Shown here one piece after another: positions 15,405 to 23,609 of a stretch of 45,643 nt of DNA. The position numbers and the translations under genes were made by a program. Source of the stretch: Burkholderiales bacterium (GTDB taxonomy: Bacteria > Pseudomonadota > Gammaproteobacteria > Burkholderiales > Burkholderiaceae_C); contig JACPYV010000138.1 of NCBI GenBank assembly GCA_016195825.1, positions 1-45,643 of the forward strand, in the 5' to 3' direction. Each line of letters opens with the position of its first letter. The stretch's first letter is position 1. The notes below the pieces were generated by a model that saw nothing but the letters and a program-made list of their open reading frames with translations, was not told the DNA's origin and searched no databases.

Positions 15405-17993
15405 TCAGAACTTCGCGCGCACTCCGATGCTGTAGCGCGCACCGTTTTCGTAGACGCCGACGGGGATACCGTCAACCGTGTTGGACTTGATGACCTCGTT
15501 GTTGAGGTTCACTGCGCTCGCATAAACGGCGATCTTGGGCGTCACGTCCCAGCTGGCCGAGGCATCCCACTGGCCATAGGCGCTGTTGATGACCTGGCCT
15601 CCCATCTCCACGTTGCCATAGCTCTTGGAGCGGTAGTTGTACGAGACGCGCAGGCTGATCGGGCCTTGCTCGTAGTAGCCGCTGAAGTTGAACTGGTCTC
15701 GCGAGTTGCCCAGCACCTTCAGCCGCGGCTGGCCGGCGACCGAGCCGGCCTTGGCATCGGTGAAGGTGTAGTTCACGACGGTGCCGAAGCCGGTGTTGCC
15801 GAATGGCTGCTGCCACTGCAGCTCGAAGCCTTTGATGTCGGCCCCGTTGTCGGCGTTGTAGGGGCGTTCCACCGTCAGCGTCTCGCTGCCGACCTGTTCA
15901 CTCTTAGACGCCTTGTAGGTAAAGGTGTCGAGCTTCTTGATGAAGAAGGTGCCGGAGATCAGCGCTGCGTCGGCGTAGTACCACTCGGCACCGACTTCAG
16001 CCTGGTTGGCGTGCACGGGCTTGAGCAGCGGGTTGCCGGCGTAGCCCTTGCTAAGCACGGTGCCGTCGCGGCGCAGACCGGGGCTGAGCAGGTCGAAGGT
16101 CTGGCGTGCCATGGCACGCGACACCGAGCCGCGCAGGATCAGCTCCTTGCTGAGGTCGTAGACGACATTGAGGCTGGGCAGCGCGTCGGTGTAGTTGTTG
16201 CCGACACTGGTGGGCGAGAAGCCGCCAGCGGCGTTGCCCAGATAGCCGTCGGACGTCTGCTGCGTGCGCACGAAACGCAGGCCGAAATCGCCGCGGAACT
16301 TGGCCACCGAGAAATCCGCCTTGGCGTAGAGGGCCGAGATCCGTTCGTGGACCTTGTAGTTCTCGTTGAGCACATCCTTGTACGTCATGGCCTTGTCGTA
16401 CATCGGGATGGCCTTGCTGGCGACGAGGGCGTCGTCGTACCAGGCGTACTGCGTCAGCGCGTCTGAGGTGGCGGCAGCCTGGCTCAGCAGCGGTGACGGG
16501 CCTGTCGACAGGTCAGCCAGCGTGAACGACTGCCAGCCGTTGGAGCCCGGGCCGGCCGTGCCCTGGATACGCGTGTTGCGCAACGTGTTGTCGCGCAGCT
16601 TGACGCCGAGCTTCACGGCATTGATGACGCCGCCGTCGATGTCGAAGATCACATCGCCCTGCGCATAGTTCTCCTTGGCGTCCATGCGGCGGATGCGGTC
16701 GTCGCCCGCCTTCAGCGTCAGCGCCTTGGGGTCCAGCGGGCTGATGTCCAGGTACTTCACGCCGTAGTGGTCAGGGCCCAGCGAGATCGTCGTGCGCGTG
16801 TCGCCCTCCATCCAGAAATGGCGATCGTGCGAACTGCCGCCCGAGCTTTTGGTCGTGCCGACCTGGCCGTGCAGCTTCCAGTTGCCAGATTGGTAGTTGC
16901 CATCCAGGTCCGCCACGCGGGACTTGATGTAGCTCTCGCGGTAGATGGGTTCGAAAGAGACGCCGGTCTTGGGGCCAACCGTGCCGCCGACGAGCGCCTT
17001 GCTGCCGTCCGCCACAGTGATGAACTTCGGGTCGGTGACGCTGATGACGCCGCCCACAGCCAGTCCACCGGCCTGCCAGAGGTAGTTCTGGTTGTTGTTG
17101 TTCATCTTCATGTCCGAATCCATCAGGTTCAGGACGATGTCGGTGGCCGGGTTGGGCTGGAACTGCAGCGCCAGGTTGGTCGTCGTGCGCTCGCGCTCCT
17201 GCCGGAAGATGGCTGACCCGCCGCCCCAGGACGCGTAGGCGTTGGTGACGGCGCCGTTCTGGTCCTTCACGTCGTACTTGCCATCGGAGAACTGCTCCAG
17301 GCCGTCGCGGCGCATGTGGCGCTTCTGGCTACTGATCGCCAGCAGCACGCCGAAGGTCTTGTCGTCGCTCTTCCAGTTCAGCAGGCCCGACAGCTGCGGG
17401 TCGGTCTTGCCGGGCAGCTTGCTGTACATCGCCTCGGCCGAGGCCTGCAGCGTCAGCTGGTCTTTGAAGGCCAGCGGCTTGCGCGTCTTGACGATGACCA
17501 GGCCGCCGATCGAGCCTTCGTCCAGGTCGGCCGACGGGCTCTTGAACACGTCGAGGCTGCCAACGATCTCGGAGGGCAGCACGTCGTAGTTGAAGCTGCG
17601 CGTCTGCGGTTCGTTGAGCCACCACTCGGACGACGCGACGGCTTGGCCGTTGAGCTGCGTCATGTTGAGGTTCTTGTCCGTGCCGCGCACGAAGATGGCT
17701 TTGCCCTCGCCCCAGATGCGGTCCACCGAGATGCCGGGCACGCGTTGCAGCGAGTCCGCCACGTTCTTGTCGGGGAACTTGCCCACGTCCTCGGCGCTGA
17801 TACTGTCGACGATGTTCTGCGACTCGCGCTTCTCTGACAGGTTCTTCTTCAACGTCGCCCGCACGCCGCGGACCTCGACGGTCTCCAGTTGCTGGTTCGC
17901 GTCCTGGGCGTAGGCGGCGCCAAGCGACGCGCCTCCCAGCGCCAGGCCGATGAGTTGGGGCAAGAGGTTCTGCTTGAAATGAGGCTTGGCCAC
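15405..17993 (-). CDS. TonB-dependent outer-membrane receptor (Xanthomonas/Caulobacter type)
   Basis: Outer-membrane active transporter, 862 aa. The signal peptide ends AAYAQ (about residue 29), with a TonB-box-like segment QQLETVEVRG after it. The plug domain carries QNIVDSISAEDVGKFPDKN and ADSLQRVPGISVDR, hallmark of the TonB-Xanth-Caul subfamily linked to carbohydrate uptake. A 22-strand barrel ends with the aromatic RYSIGVRAKF. The GTG at 17993 is preferred as start, because AGGAG lies seven bases upstream and the signal peptide then begins MAKPHFKQN; the ATG at 18059 would add 22 residues and has no such site. The FucP-type symporter gene follows, separated by a strong hairpin. The substrate is probably an oligosaccharide or sugar. 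Confidence 0.9.
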   Translation of the reverse strand: MAKPHFKQNLLPQLIGLALGGASLGAAYAQDANQQLETVEVRGVRATLKKNLSEKRESQNIVDSISAEDVGKFPDKNVADSLQRVPGISVDRIWGEGKAIFVRGTDKNLNMTQLNGQAVASSEWWLNEPQTRSFNYDVLPSEIVGSLDVFKSPSADLDEGSIGGLVIVKTRKPLAFKDQLTLQASAEAMYSKLPGKTDPQLSGLLNWKSDDKTFGVLLAISSQKRHMRRDGLEQFSDGKYDVKDQNGAVTNAYASWGGGSAIFRQERERTTTNLALQFQPNPATDIVLNLMDSDMKMNNNNQNYLWQAGGLAVGGVISVTDPKFITVADGSKALVGGTVGPKTGVSFEPIYRESYIKSRVADLDGNYQSGNWKLHGQVGTTKSSGGSSHDRHFWMEGDTRTTISLGPDHYGVKYLDISPLDPKALTLKAGDDRIRRMDAKENYAQGDVIFDIDGGVINAVKLGVKLRDNTLRNTRIQGTAGPGSNGWQSFTLADLSTGPSPLLSQAAATSDALTQYAWYDDALVASKAIPMYDKAMTYKDVLNENYKVHERISALYAKADFSVAKFRGDFGLRFVRTQQTSDGYLGNAAGGFSPTSVGNNYTDALPSLNVVYDLSKELILRGSVSRAMARQTFDLLSPGLRRDGTVLSKGYAGNPLLKPVHANQAEVGAEWYYADAALISGTFFIKKLDTFTYKASKSEQVGSETLTVERPYNADNGADIKGFELQWQQPFGNTGFGTVVNYTFTDAKAGSVAGQPRLKVLGNSRDQFNFSGYYEQGPISLRVSYNYRSKSYGNVEMGGQVINSAYGQWDASASWDVTPKIAVYASAVNLNNEVIKSNTVDGIPVGVYENGARYSIGVRAKF

Positions 17994-18190
17994 GTAGGTG
18001 CTCCTGGGCAACGAGTTTTTGTCGGACAACAAGGGGCCCGACCCGGCGGCGGATGCCATCGGGCTGGGCTTGACTCAGGAAGGCCGGGAACAGCGTTTGC
18101 GACGCGTCAGACCCTGGCCAGTGGCGGCAATCTAGCGGCGCCGCGCGGGGCCGGCGCGGCACGTTGCGCTTTGATGGACTTCATTGCGTC

Positions 18191-18216
18191 GACGTTACGT
18201 AAGGACGTTCAAACGC
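18191..18216. promoter_or_regulatory. Candidate operator upstream of the TonB receptor gene
   Basis: A repeat of GACGTT occurs at 18191-18196 and again within GGACGTTC (18204-18211), flanking a TTACGTAA palindrome (18195-18202); the surrounding bases form a loose dyad TTGCG...CGCAA (about 18185-18217). The element lies roughly 200 bases upstream of the receptor's GTG start. No regulator gene adjoins, so the binding factor is unknown. Confidence 0.25.
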
Positions 18217-18283
18217 AAGGGCGCTCTACGGGTAAGCGCCAATGTCTGCCGGCAGCAGGCGCCGCCAGCCGGGTCGTCGACCG

Positions 18284-19519
18284 TCAGGCGGCGGCCGTGA
18301 TGACACCGTCGCAGGCACCGAAGCCAATGCGGCGGAAGCCCGGCTTCTGGGCGTAGGCGCGCAGGCCCAGTTGGTCGCCATCGAGGACAAAAGTACGTTG
18401 CTCACCATTGGGCAGCGTGATTGGATGCTTGCCGCCGCCGGTCAGTTCCAGCAGAGAGCCAGCCTCTTCAGGCTGAGGGCCGCTGATGGTGCCGGTGCCC
18501 AGCAGGTCTCCCGGCTGCAGGTTGCAGCCGTTGCTGGCGTGGTGGGTGAGCATCTGCGCGAGCGACCAGTAGGCATGGCGCAGGTTGGAGCACGACAGGC
18601 GCGTCGGCTCGGCCATGGCCGGCGTCTTGAACCAGACCTCCAGCTCGATGTCGAAGCTCGCGTTCGCACGATGGGCGGGCGAGTCGAGGTAGGGCAGCGG
18701 CTGCGGGTCTTCGGCCGGCCGCGTGAACGGGATGCGGAACGGCGCCAGCGCCTCCATCGTGACGATCCACGGCGAGATCGTCGTGCCGAAGTTCTTGGCG
18801 AGGAACGGCCCAAGCGGCTGGTATTCCCAGGGCTGGATGTCCCGGGCGGACCAGTCGTTCAGCAGCGTGAGGCCAAAGGCGTGCTCGTCGGCCTCGTCGA
18901 TGTCGAAGGGCTCGCCCAGCGCATTGCCAGGGCCGACGAACAGGCCCAGCTCCAGCTCGCAGTCGATGCGAGCGCTGGGCTTGAAGACGGGTGCGTCGGC
19001 GTCCGGTGGTTTGACCTGGCCCTTGGGCCGACGCAGCGGCGTGCCGCTGACGACGATGGAGGAGCTTCGGCCGTGGTAGCCGATGGGCACCCACTGGTAG
19101 TTGGGCAGCAGCGGGTTGTCCGGGCGAAACAGCTTGCCGATGGCGCGGGCGTGGTGGATGCCTGTGTAGAAGTCCGTGTAGTCACCGATGCGGCAGGGCA
19201 GCGCGTATTCGGCCTGGGCTTGCGCCACCAGCTCGACCTCGGGGGCCCCCTCCTTGAGCGTGTCGAACAGGCGATGGCGCAGCGCCAGACGCTCGCTGCT
19301 CGGGCGGCCCATCAGTGCGTTCAGATCGGCAACACCCCAGCCAGTCAGGTCCAGGATCTGGTCGCCGATGCCAACACCCACGCGGAACGGCTCCAGAGAA
19401 CCGGCGCAGCGGAACGAACAGAACGGCAGGTTCTGCAGCGGGAAGTCGGTAGCCGGGTCATTGGCCGAGGCGACCCAGGAGCGGGCCGTGGCGTCGTGTG
19501 TGCGATCGATGTTGCTCAT
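18284..19519 (-). CDS. fahA: Fumarylacetoacetase
   Basis: Last enzyme of the homogentisate pathway: hydrolyses fumarylacetoacetate to fumarate and acetoacetate. At 411 aa it has the usual family length. An N-terminal SH3-like domain is followed by the catalytic barrel with DYTDFYTGIHHARAIGKLFR (metal Asp and catalytic His), CELELGLFVG (the two metal-binding Glu) and LLNDWSARDIQPWEYQPLG (metal Asp), then AKNFGTTISPW with the conserved Lys. All key residues are present. Its ATG overlaps the hmgA stop by four bases; it is the terminal gene of a five-gene unit. No maleylacetoacetate isomerase gene lies between hmgA and this gene, unlike many pathways. Confidence 0.96.
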   Translation of the reverse strand: MSNIDRTHDATARSWVASANDPATDFPLQNLPFCSFRCAGSLEPFRVGVGIGDQILDLTGWGVADLNALMGRPSSERLALRHRLFDTLKEGAPEVELVAQAQAEYALPCRIGDYTDFYTGIHHARAIGKLFRPDNPLLPNYQWVPIGYHGRSSSIVVSGTPLRRPKGQVKPPDADAPVFKPSARIDCELELGLFVGPGNALGEPFDIDEADEHAFGLTLLNDWSARDIQPWEYQPLGPFLAKNFGTTISPWIVTMEALAPFRIPFTRPAEDPQPLPYLDSPAHRANASFDIELEVWFKTPAMAEPTRLSCSNLRHAYWSLAQMLTHHASNGCNLQPGDLLGTGTISGPQPEEAGSLLELTGGGKHPITLPNGEQRTFVLDGDQLGLRAYAQKPGFRRIGFGACDGVITAAA

Positions 19520-20799
19520 GCTTTGAATTCGTCCTTCAGCCCTTGCCAGCAGTTGGCATAGGTCGTTTCCAAGGGTGCCTCACGCAGCGCCCAGGCGGTG
19601 GGCTTCAAGGGCCAGCGCGTCTCGAACATGAAGGCCAGGGTGGCCTCCAGCTTGTGCGGCTTCAGGTCGGCGTTGCTGGCCTTGTCGAAGGCCTCGGCGT
19701 CGGGACCGTGCGGTACGTAGCTGTTGTGCAGGCTGGCACCACCGGGTTTGAAGCCCTCGGGCTTGGCGTCGTACTGGCCCAGCACCAGGCCCATGAACTC
19801 GCTCATCACGTTGCGGTGGTACCAGGGCGGGCGGAAGGTGTCCTCCGCCACCATCCAGCGCGGCGGGAAGATGACGAAGTCGACGTTGGCCCAGCCGGGT
19901 GTGTCGCTGGGGCTGGTCAGCACGGTGAAGATGCTGGGGTCGGGGTGGTCGAAGCTGACCGTGTTGATCGTCATGAAGCGCGCCGTGTCCCAGCGATAGG
20001 GCGCGAGGTTGCCATGCCAGGCGACGACGTTGAAAGGGCTGTGGCCTTGCGTCGCACGCCACAGCCTGCCGCCGTAGCGCTTGACGATCTCGTAGGCGCC
20101 CTCTTCCTGTTCATGCCAAGCCACCGGCGCCTCGAAGTCGCGCGCGTTGGCCAGACCGTTGGAGCCGATGGGGCCCAGCTCCGGCAGGCGCAATGCGGCG
20201 CCGTGGTTCTCACAGACGTATCCACGGGCCGGCACGTCCAGCGGGTCGACCTTGAAGGCCATGCCGCGCGGCAGCAGTGCGATGGAGCCGGGCGCGACGA
20301 CGAGGCGGCCCAGTTCGGTCGTGACCAGCAGCCTGCCCTGCTGGGGGACGAGCAGCATCTCGGCATCGGCATTGACCAGCGCGCGGCGGCCCATGGCGCG
20401 CGTGGCGACGTAGGCGAGCGCGCCCATGCCACCCACACCGGCCTCACCGTTGACCGCATAGCTGCGCAGGCCGTCAACGAAATCACCGTCGCCGTGCAGC
20501 GGTGTCGGCCCCCAGCGCAGCGGGTCGGGTGAGGCGCACTCGCCCTGCTCGGCCCCGCTCTTCCAATGCGGGTGCGCCAGCGGCTCGTAGGCGCCCACGA
20601 CGACTGACGGCTGGCGGCGGTAGAGCCAGGTGCGCTGGTTGTCGGCCCGCGGCGCGGTGAAGGCGCTGCCGGACAGCAGCTCGGCGTAGAGGCCGTGCGG
20701 CGCGCGCTGCGGGCTGTTGCGGCCGATGGGCAGAGCGCCGGATACGGCTTCGCTCTGATGCTGGTTGCCAAACCCGGCAAGGTAGGTCAGTTCAGTCAT
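19516..20799 (-). CDS. hmgA: Homogentisate 1,2-dioxygenase
   Basis: Fe(II) ring-cleaving dioxygenase converting homogentisate to maleylacetoacetate; 427 aa, normal length. The N-terminus LTYLAGFGNQHQSEA is a strong family signature. Metal ligands are visible in order: His in PPWYHRNVMSEFMG, Glu in the same segment, and His in LHNSYVPHGPDAE. It overlaps the upstream DUF2783 gene by eight bases and the downstream fahA by four, so translation of the set is coupled. Tyrosine-pathway hpd is not nearby, which suggests that homogentisate is made here by ring hydroxylation of a hydroxyphenylacetate. Confidence 0.97.
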   Translation of the reverse strand: MTELTYLAGFGNQHQSEAVSGALPIGRNSPQRAPHGLYAELLSGSAFTAPRADNQRTWLYRRQPSVVVGAYEPLAHPHWKSGAEQGECASPDPLRWGPTPLHGDGDFVDGLRSYAVNGEAGVGGMGALAYVATRAMGRRALVNADAEMLLVPQQGRLLVTTELGRLVVAPGSIALLPRGMAFKVDPLDVPARGYVCENHGAALRLPELGPIGSNGLANARDFEAPVAWHEQEEGAYEIVKRYGGRLWRATQGHSPFNVVAWHGNLAPYRWDTARFMTINTVSFDHPDPSIFTVLTSPSDTPGWANVDFVIFPPRWMVAEDTFRPPWYHRNVMSEFMGLVLGQYDAKPEGFKPGGASLHNSYVPHGPDAEAFDKASNADLKPHKLEATLAFMFETRWPLKPTAWALREAPLETTYANCWQGLKDEFKA

Positions 20800-20995
20800 G
20801 GCGTTCGTGGTGGGCCAGCGCGAAGGCTTCTCGAAGCACCTCGCGGTCGCCGATGTGGTTGCATAGGATCAGGGTCAGTCGCGCCAGCCAGTCGGCGGCG
20901 GCCTCGTCGGCCAGGCCCGCCTGCGCGGCGATGAGTTCGGCGTAGAAGGCATCGGCCTCGCTGCCGAAATTCGGGGTCAGGTTCAGTTTTTTCAT
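20792..20995 (-). CDS. Small DUF2783 protein, probable hydroxylase coupling subunit (MhaB-like)
   Basis: Acidic 67-residue protein MKKLNLTPNFGSEADAFYAE... without signal peptide or membrane segment, predicted helical. It matches DUF2783 by pattern (NF...DAFYAELIAA and LILCNHIGD). It overlaps both the FAD monooxygenase gene (four bases) and hmgA (eight bases). In Pseudomonas putida, 3-hydroxyphenylacetate 6-hydroxylase is a two-component enzyme in which a flavoprotein (MhaA) needs a coupling protein of about this size (MhaB). Size, position and partner all fit that role, though I cannot align the sequences here. Confidence 0.75.
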   Translation of the reverse strand: MKKLNLTPNFGSEADAFYAELIAAQAGLADEAAADWLARLTLILCNHIGDREVLREAFALAHHERHD

Positions 20996-22572
20996 TCAGG
21001 CCTCCCACAGGCGCGCACCAATGCAGCGTGGACGGCATCGGGGTCGAAGGCATGCCAACGCGCCGCAACGACGGCATCGGGCCGCACCAAGTAGACGCTG
21101 CCCGGCCGCGCGCCGTAGCGCGTGGCGGCCAGGCCCTCGCCCGACAAGGTGATGACGCGCAGCCCCGCCACCTCCACCGGCCATCCGAAGGCCAGCAATG
21201 CGAAGCCGCCAGCCAGGGCCTCGCCGAGCCAGCCGCCGCCGTCCAGCGGTGCGTCGGGCGCCGGACAGCCCGGGCCTGGGCCGCCGGCCCAAGGGCCGTC
21301 GTCCGGAGTGCTCAGCGGCGAGTCGACGTGCTCGGTCGGCGTGGAGAGTCGGCCGCTGTTGACGAGCGGCTTTGCAAACTCCTCATGCGCGGCCAGGTCC
21401 AGCGCGGCGCGGCGCAATCGCCGGCTCAGCGCACTCTTGGGGCTGATGAAGTCGGTGGCTCGCGTCGAGTGGCCGATGTTGTCGTCGGCCGCCTCCAGCC
21501 GCTCGAACTCGTAGGCGTCCAGCAGCCCCTCGCCGCCCTCGCCCTTCAGCACGGCAGCGAGCTTCCAGCCCAGGTTGTCGGCATCCTGCACGCCGCTGTT
21601 GGCGCCGCGCGCGCCAAAGGGTGACACCTGGTGTGCCGCGTCGCCGGCCAACAGCACGCGCCCCGATCGGAAGCGCTCGGCGCGCCGGCAGCAGAACTGG
21701 TAGATCGACGACCAGGCCAGCTCGAACTGATCGGTGTCCAGCATCGCCGCGACACGGGCCCTGATGCGTTGCGGATCGCGCTCGGCCTGGACATCGGCGT
21801 CCCGGCCGAGCTGGAAATCGATACGCCAGAGGCCGTCGGCCTGCGCATGCAGCAACACGGACTGGCCCCGATGAAAGGGTGGGTCGAACCAAAACCAGCG
21901 CTCGGGCCGAGCCGGGTCCAATCCACGCGGGCGCGCGTCGGGCGCCAGACGCACGTCGGCGATCAGGAAGCGGTCCTCGAAGACCTGGCCCTGGAAGCTC
22001 AGGCCCAGCAGCTGCCGCGTGGGGCTGCGCGCGCCGTCGCAGGCCACCACCCAGTCGGCACGCATGTCGAACAGGCCATCCGGCGTGCGCACGTTCAGCG
22101 TGACGCCGCCCTCGTCCTGCTCCAGCCCGATCAGCTCGTGCCTGCCACGCAGCTCGATACGAGCGTCCAGCTGAATGGCACGGACCAGCTTCGCCTCGAC
22201 CTGGTCCTGCTGCAGGTTGACCATTGCAGGCATCTTGTGGCCGGCCTCGGGCAGCAGGTCGAAGGCATAGGCCTCGCGCTCGCCGTGGAAGACGCGGCCG
22301 CGCTGCCATCGCACGCCTTCGCGCGCGACGGCCTCGCCGACGCCGATGCGGTCGAACACCTCCAGTGTCTTCTTGGCCCAGCAGACGGCGCGAGAGCCCT
22401 CGCCGATGCGGTCGCTGTCGTCGATGACAACCACGGGCACGTCGCGCTTGGCCAGGTCCAACGCCAGCGTCAGCCCTACCGGGCCAGCGCCGACGATGAC
22501 GACGGGCCGGCGCTGCGGCTGGCCGGAGCGTTGCTCCAGGCTCTGGTGGTAGGGGTACTGCGGCAGCGACAT
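20992..22572 (-). CDS. FAD-dependent aromatic monooxygenase (3-hydroxyphenylacetate hydroxylase MhaA-like)
   Basis: Flavoprotein hydroxylase of the PHBH/MhpA family, 526 aa. It has the Rossmann motif VIVGAGPVGLTLALDLAKR near the N-terminus, the DG motif WVVACDGARSPTRQLLG in the middle, and the GD motif VLLAGDAAHQVSPFGARGAN near residue 310, plus a C-terminal thioredoxin-like extension. It would use NADH and oxygen to hydroxylate an aromatic ring. Placed between a small DUF2783 gene and hmgA, it most likely makes homogentisate, for example from 3-hydroxyphenylacetate. The ATG at 22572 overlaps the stop of the upstream gene by one base (TGATG), deciding the start. 3-(3-Hydroxyphenyl)propionate hydroxylase is the alternative annotation but fits the context less well. 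Confidence 0.85.
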   Translation of the reverse strand: MSLPQYPYHQSLEQRSGQPQRRPVVIVGAGPVGLTLALDLAKRDVPVVVIDDSDRIGEGSRAVCWAKKTLEVFDRIGVGEAVAREGVRWQRGRVFHGEREAYAFDLLPEAGHKMPAMVNLQQDQVEAKLVRAIQLDARIELRGRHELIGLEQDEGGVTLNVRTPDGLFDMRADWVVACDGARSPTRQLLGLSFQGQVFEDRFLIADVRLAPDARPRGLDPARPERWFWFDPPFHRGQSVLLHAQADGLWRIDFQLGRDADVQAERDPQRIRARVAAMLDTDQFELAWSSIYQFCCRRAERFRSGRVLLAGDAAHQVSPFGARGANSGVQDADNLGWKLAAVLKGEGGEGLLDAYEFERLEAADDNIGHSTRATDFISPKSALSRRLRRAALDLAAHEEFAKPLVNSGRLSTPTEHVDSPLSTPDDGPWAGGPGPGCPAPDAPLDGGGWLGEALAGGFALLAFGWPVEVAGLRVITLSGEGLAATRYGARPGSVYLVRPDAVVAARWHAFDPDAVHAALVRACGRPE

Positions 22573-23540
22573 CAGGCGCCTTCGAGGGCTTTCCACATGT
22601 CCACGTCGCGCTCGGCCGTCCAGATGCGCGGGTGCGACGTGCCGCCGGCTTCGTCGTAGGCACGGGTGACGTCGAAAGGCATGCAGTGGTCAAAGATGAC
22701 CCAGTGGCCGTACTTGGGCCGCAGCGCCGCCATCGTGCGTTGGTAGACGGACTTGAGTTCCTCGCCCGCCTTCACGCCGGATTGCACGGCGGCATACAAC
22801 TCGCTGACGAAGGCGCGCGTGCCACCCAGGCCTGCGGCCACCTGCTCCTCGCCCTTCAGCGCAGGACCGCGACCGGGCACCAAGGCCGCAGCGTTCAGCG
22901 CAGCAACGGCATCCAGCGTCGCGGGCCAGTCGGCAAAGTGGGCGTCGCCGCAGTAGGGCGTCGCGTCGAACTCGACGAGGTCGCCACTGAACAGCACCCG
23001 CTCCTCGGGCAGCCAGGCGACCGTGTCGCCCGCCGTGTGCCCACGGCCGGGCGAGAACATCTCGACCTTCACGCCGCCCAGGTCCAACGTCAGCCGCCCC
23101 GAGAAGGTCAGCGTGGGCCAGGTCAGCCCTGCCGGCACCGATTCGACATTGCGGAACAGCCTAGGGAAGCGGCCAATCTCGCTGGCCTTGTCCTGCTCGC
23201 CGCGCTCCTTGATGAGGGCCAGTGTCGCGTCGCTGGCGATGATCTGCTCCAGACCCTCCGCCTTGAAAGCCGAGGCACCCAGCACACGCACTGCGTGGTA
23301 ATGGCTCAGCAGCACGTATTTGATGGGAACGTTGGACACAGAGCGGATGCGTCGGATCACGTCGGCCGCCATGACGGGCGTAGCCTGGGTGTCGACCACC
23401 ATCGCCGCGTCGCGACCGATGACGATGCCGGTGTTGGGATCGCCCTCGGCCGTGTAGGCCCAGGCGTGCTCGGACAGACGTTCGAAGGTGACCTTTTTTT
23501 CTTCCAGGTCGGCTTGTGAGGCAAAGGCTTTGGTCGTCAT
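22572..23540 (-). CDS. Metallo-beta-lactamase-fold hydrolase with altered metal site
   Basis: MBL-fold protein of 322 aa, first gene of the homogentisate operon. The fold is evident from VIGRDAAMVVDTQAT, the metal motif, GRGHTAGDTVAW with its conserved His and Asp, and LFSGDLVEFDATPY. The canonical HxHxDH reads HYHAVR here: both first His residues remain but the Asp and third His are replaced by Val and Arg. A two-zinc site is therefore unlikely, although a one-metal site could form. Substrate is unknown; an ester, lactone or thioester in hydroxyphenylacetate metabolism is possible. ATG 23540 has GGAG eight bases upstream and begins right at the divergent promoter with the IclR gene. Confidence 0.85.
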   Translation of the reverse strand: MTTKAFASQADLEEKKVTFERLSEHAWAYTAEGDPNTGIVIGRDAAMVVDTQATPVMAADVIRRIRSVSNVPIKYVLLSHYHAVRVLGASAFKAEGLEQIIASDATLALIKERGEQDKASEIGRFPRLFRNVESVPAGLTWPTLTFSGRLTLDLGGVKVEMFSPGRGHTAGDTVAWLPEERVLFSGDLVEFDATPYCGDAHFADWPATLDAVAALNAAALVPGRGPALKGEEQVAAGLGGTRAFVSELYAAVQSGVKAGEELKSVYQRTMAALRPKYGHWVIFDHCMPFDVTRAYDEAGGTSHPRIWTAERDVDMWKALEGA

Positions 23541-23560
23541 GCAGGTCTCCAGGGGCTGAG

Positions 23561-23608
23561 CCGAAATTTATCCTATTCCAAATCAATTCAGCAATATAGA
23601 ATTTTCGG
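23561..23608. promoter_or_regulatory. Divergent promoter/operator between the homogentisate operon and iclR-type gene
   Basis: AT-rich island in GC-rich DNA. On the minus strand TTGCTG (23589-23594) and ATAAAT (23566-23571) are spaced by 17 bases, a plausible sigma-70 promoter for the operon. On the plus strand TATAGA (23595-23600) can serve as a -10 for the regulator. An imperfect inverted repeat, CCGAAATTT (23561-23569) with AATTTTCGG (23600-23608), brackets both, and is a good candidate IclR operator. Confidence 0.5.
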
Positions 23609-23609
23609 C

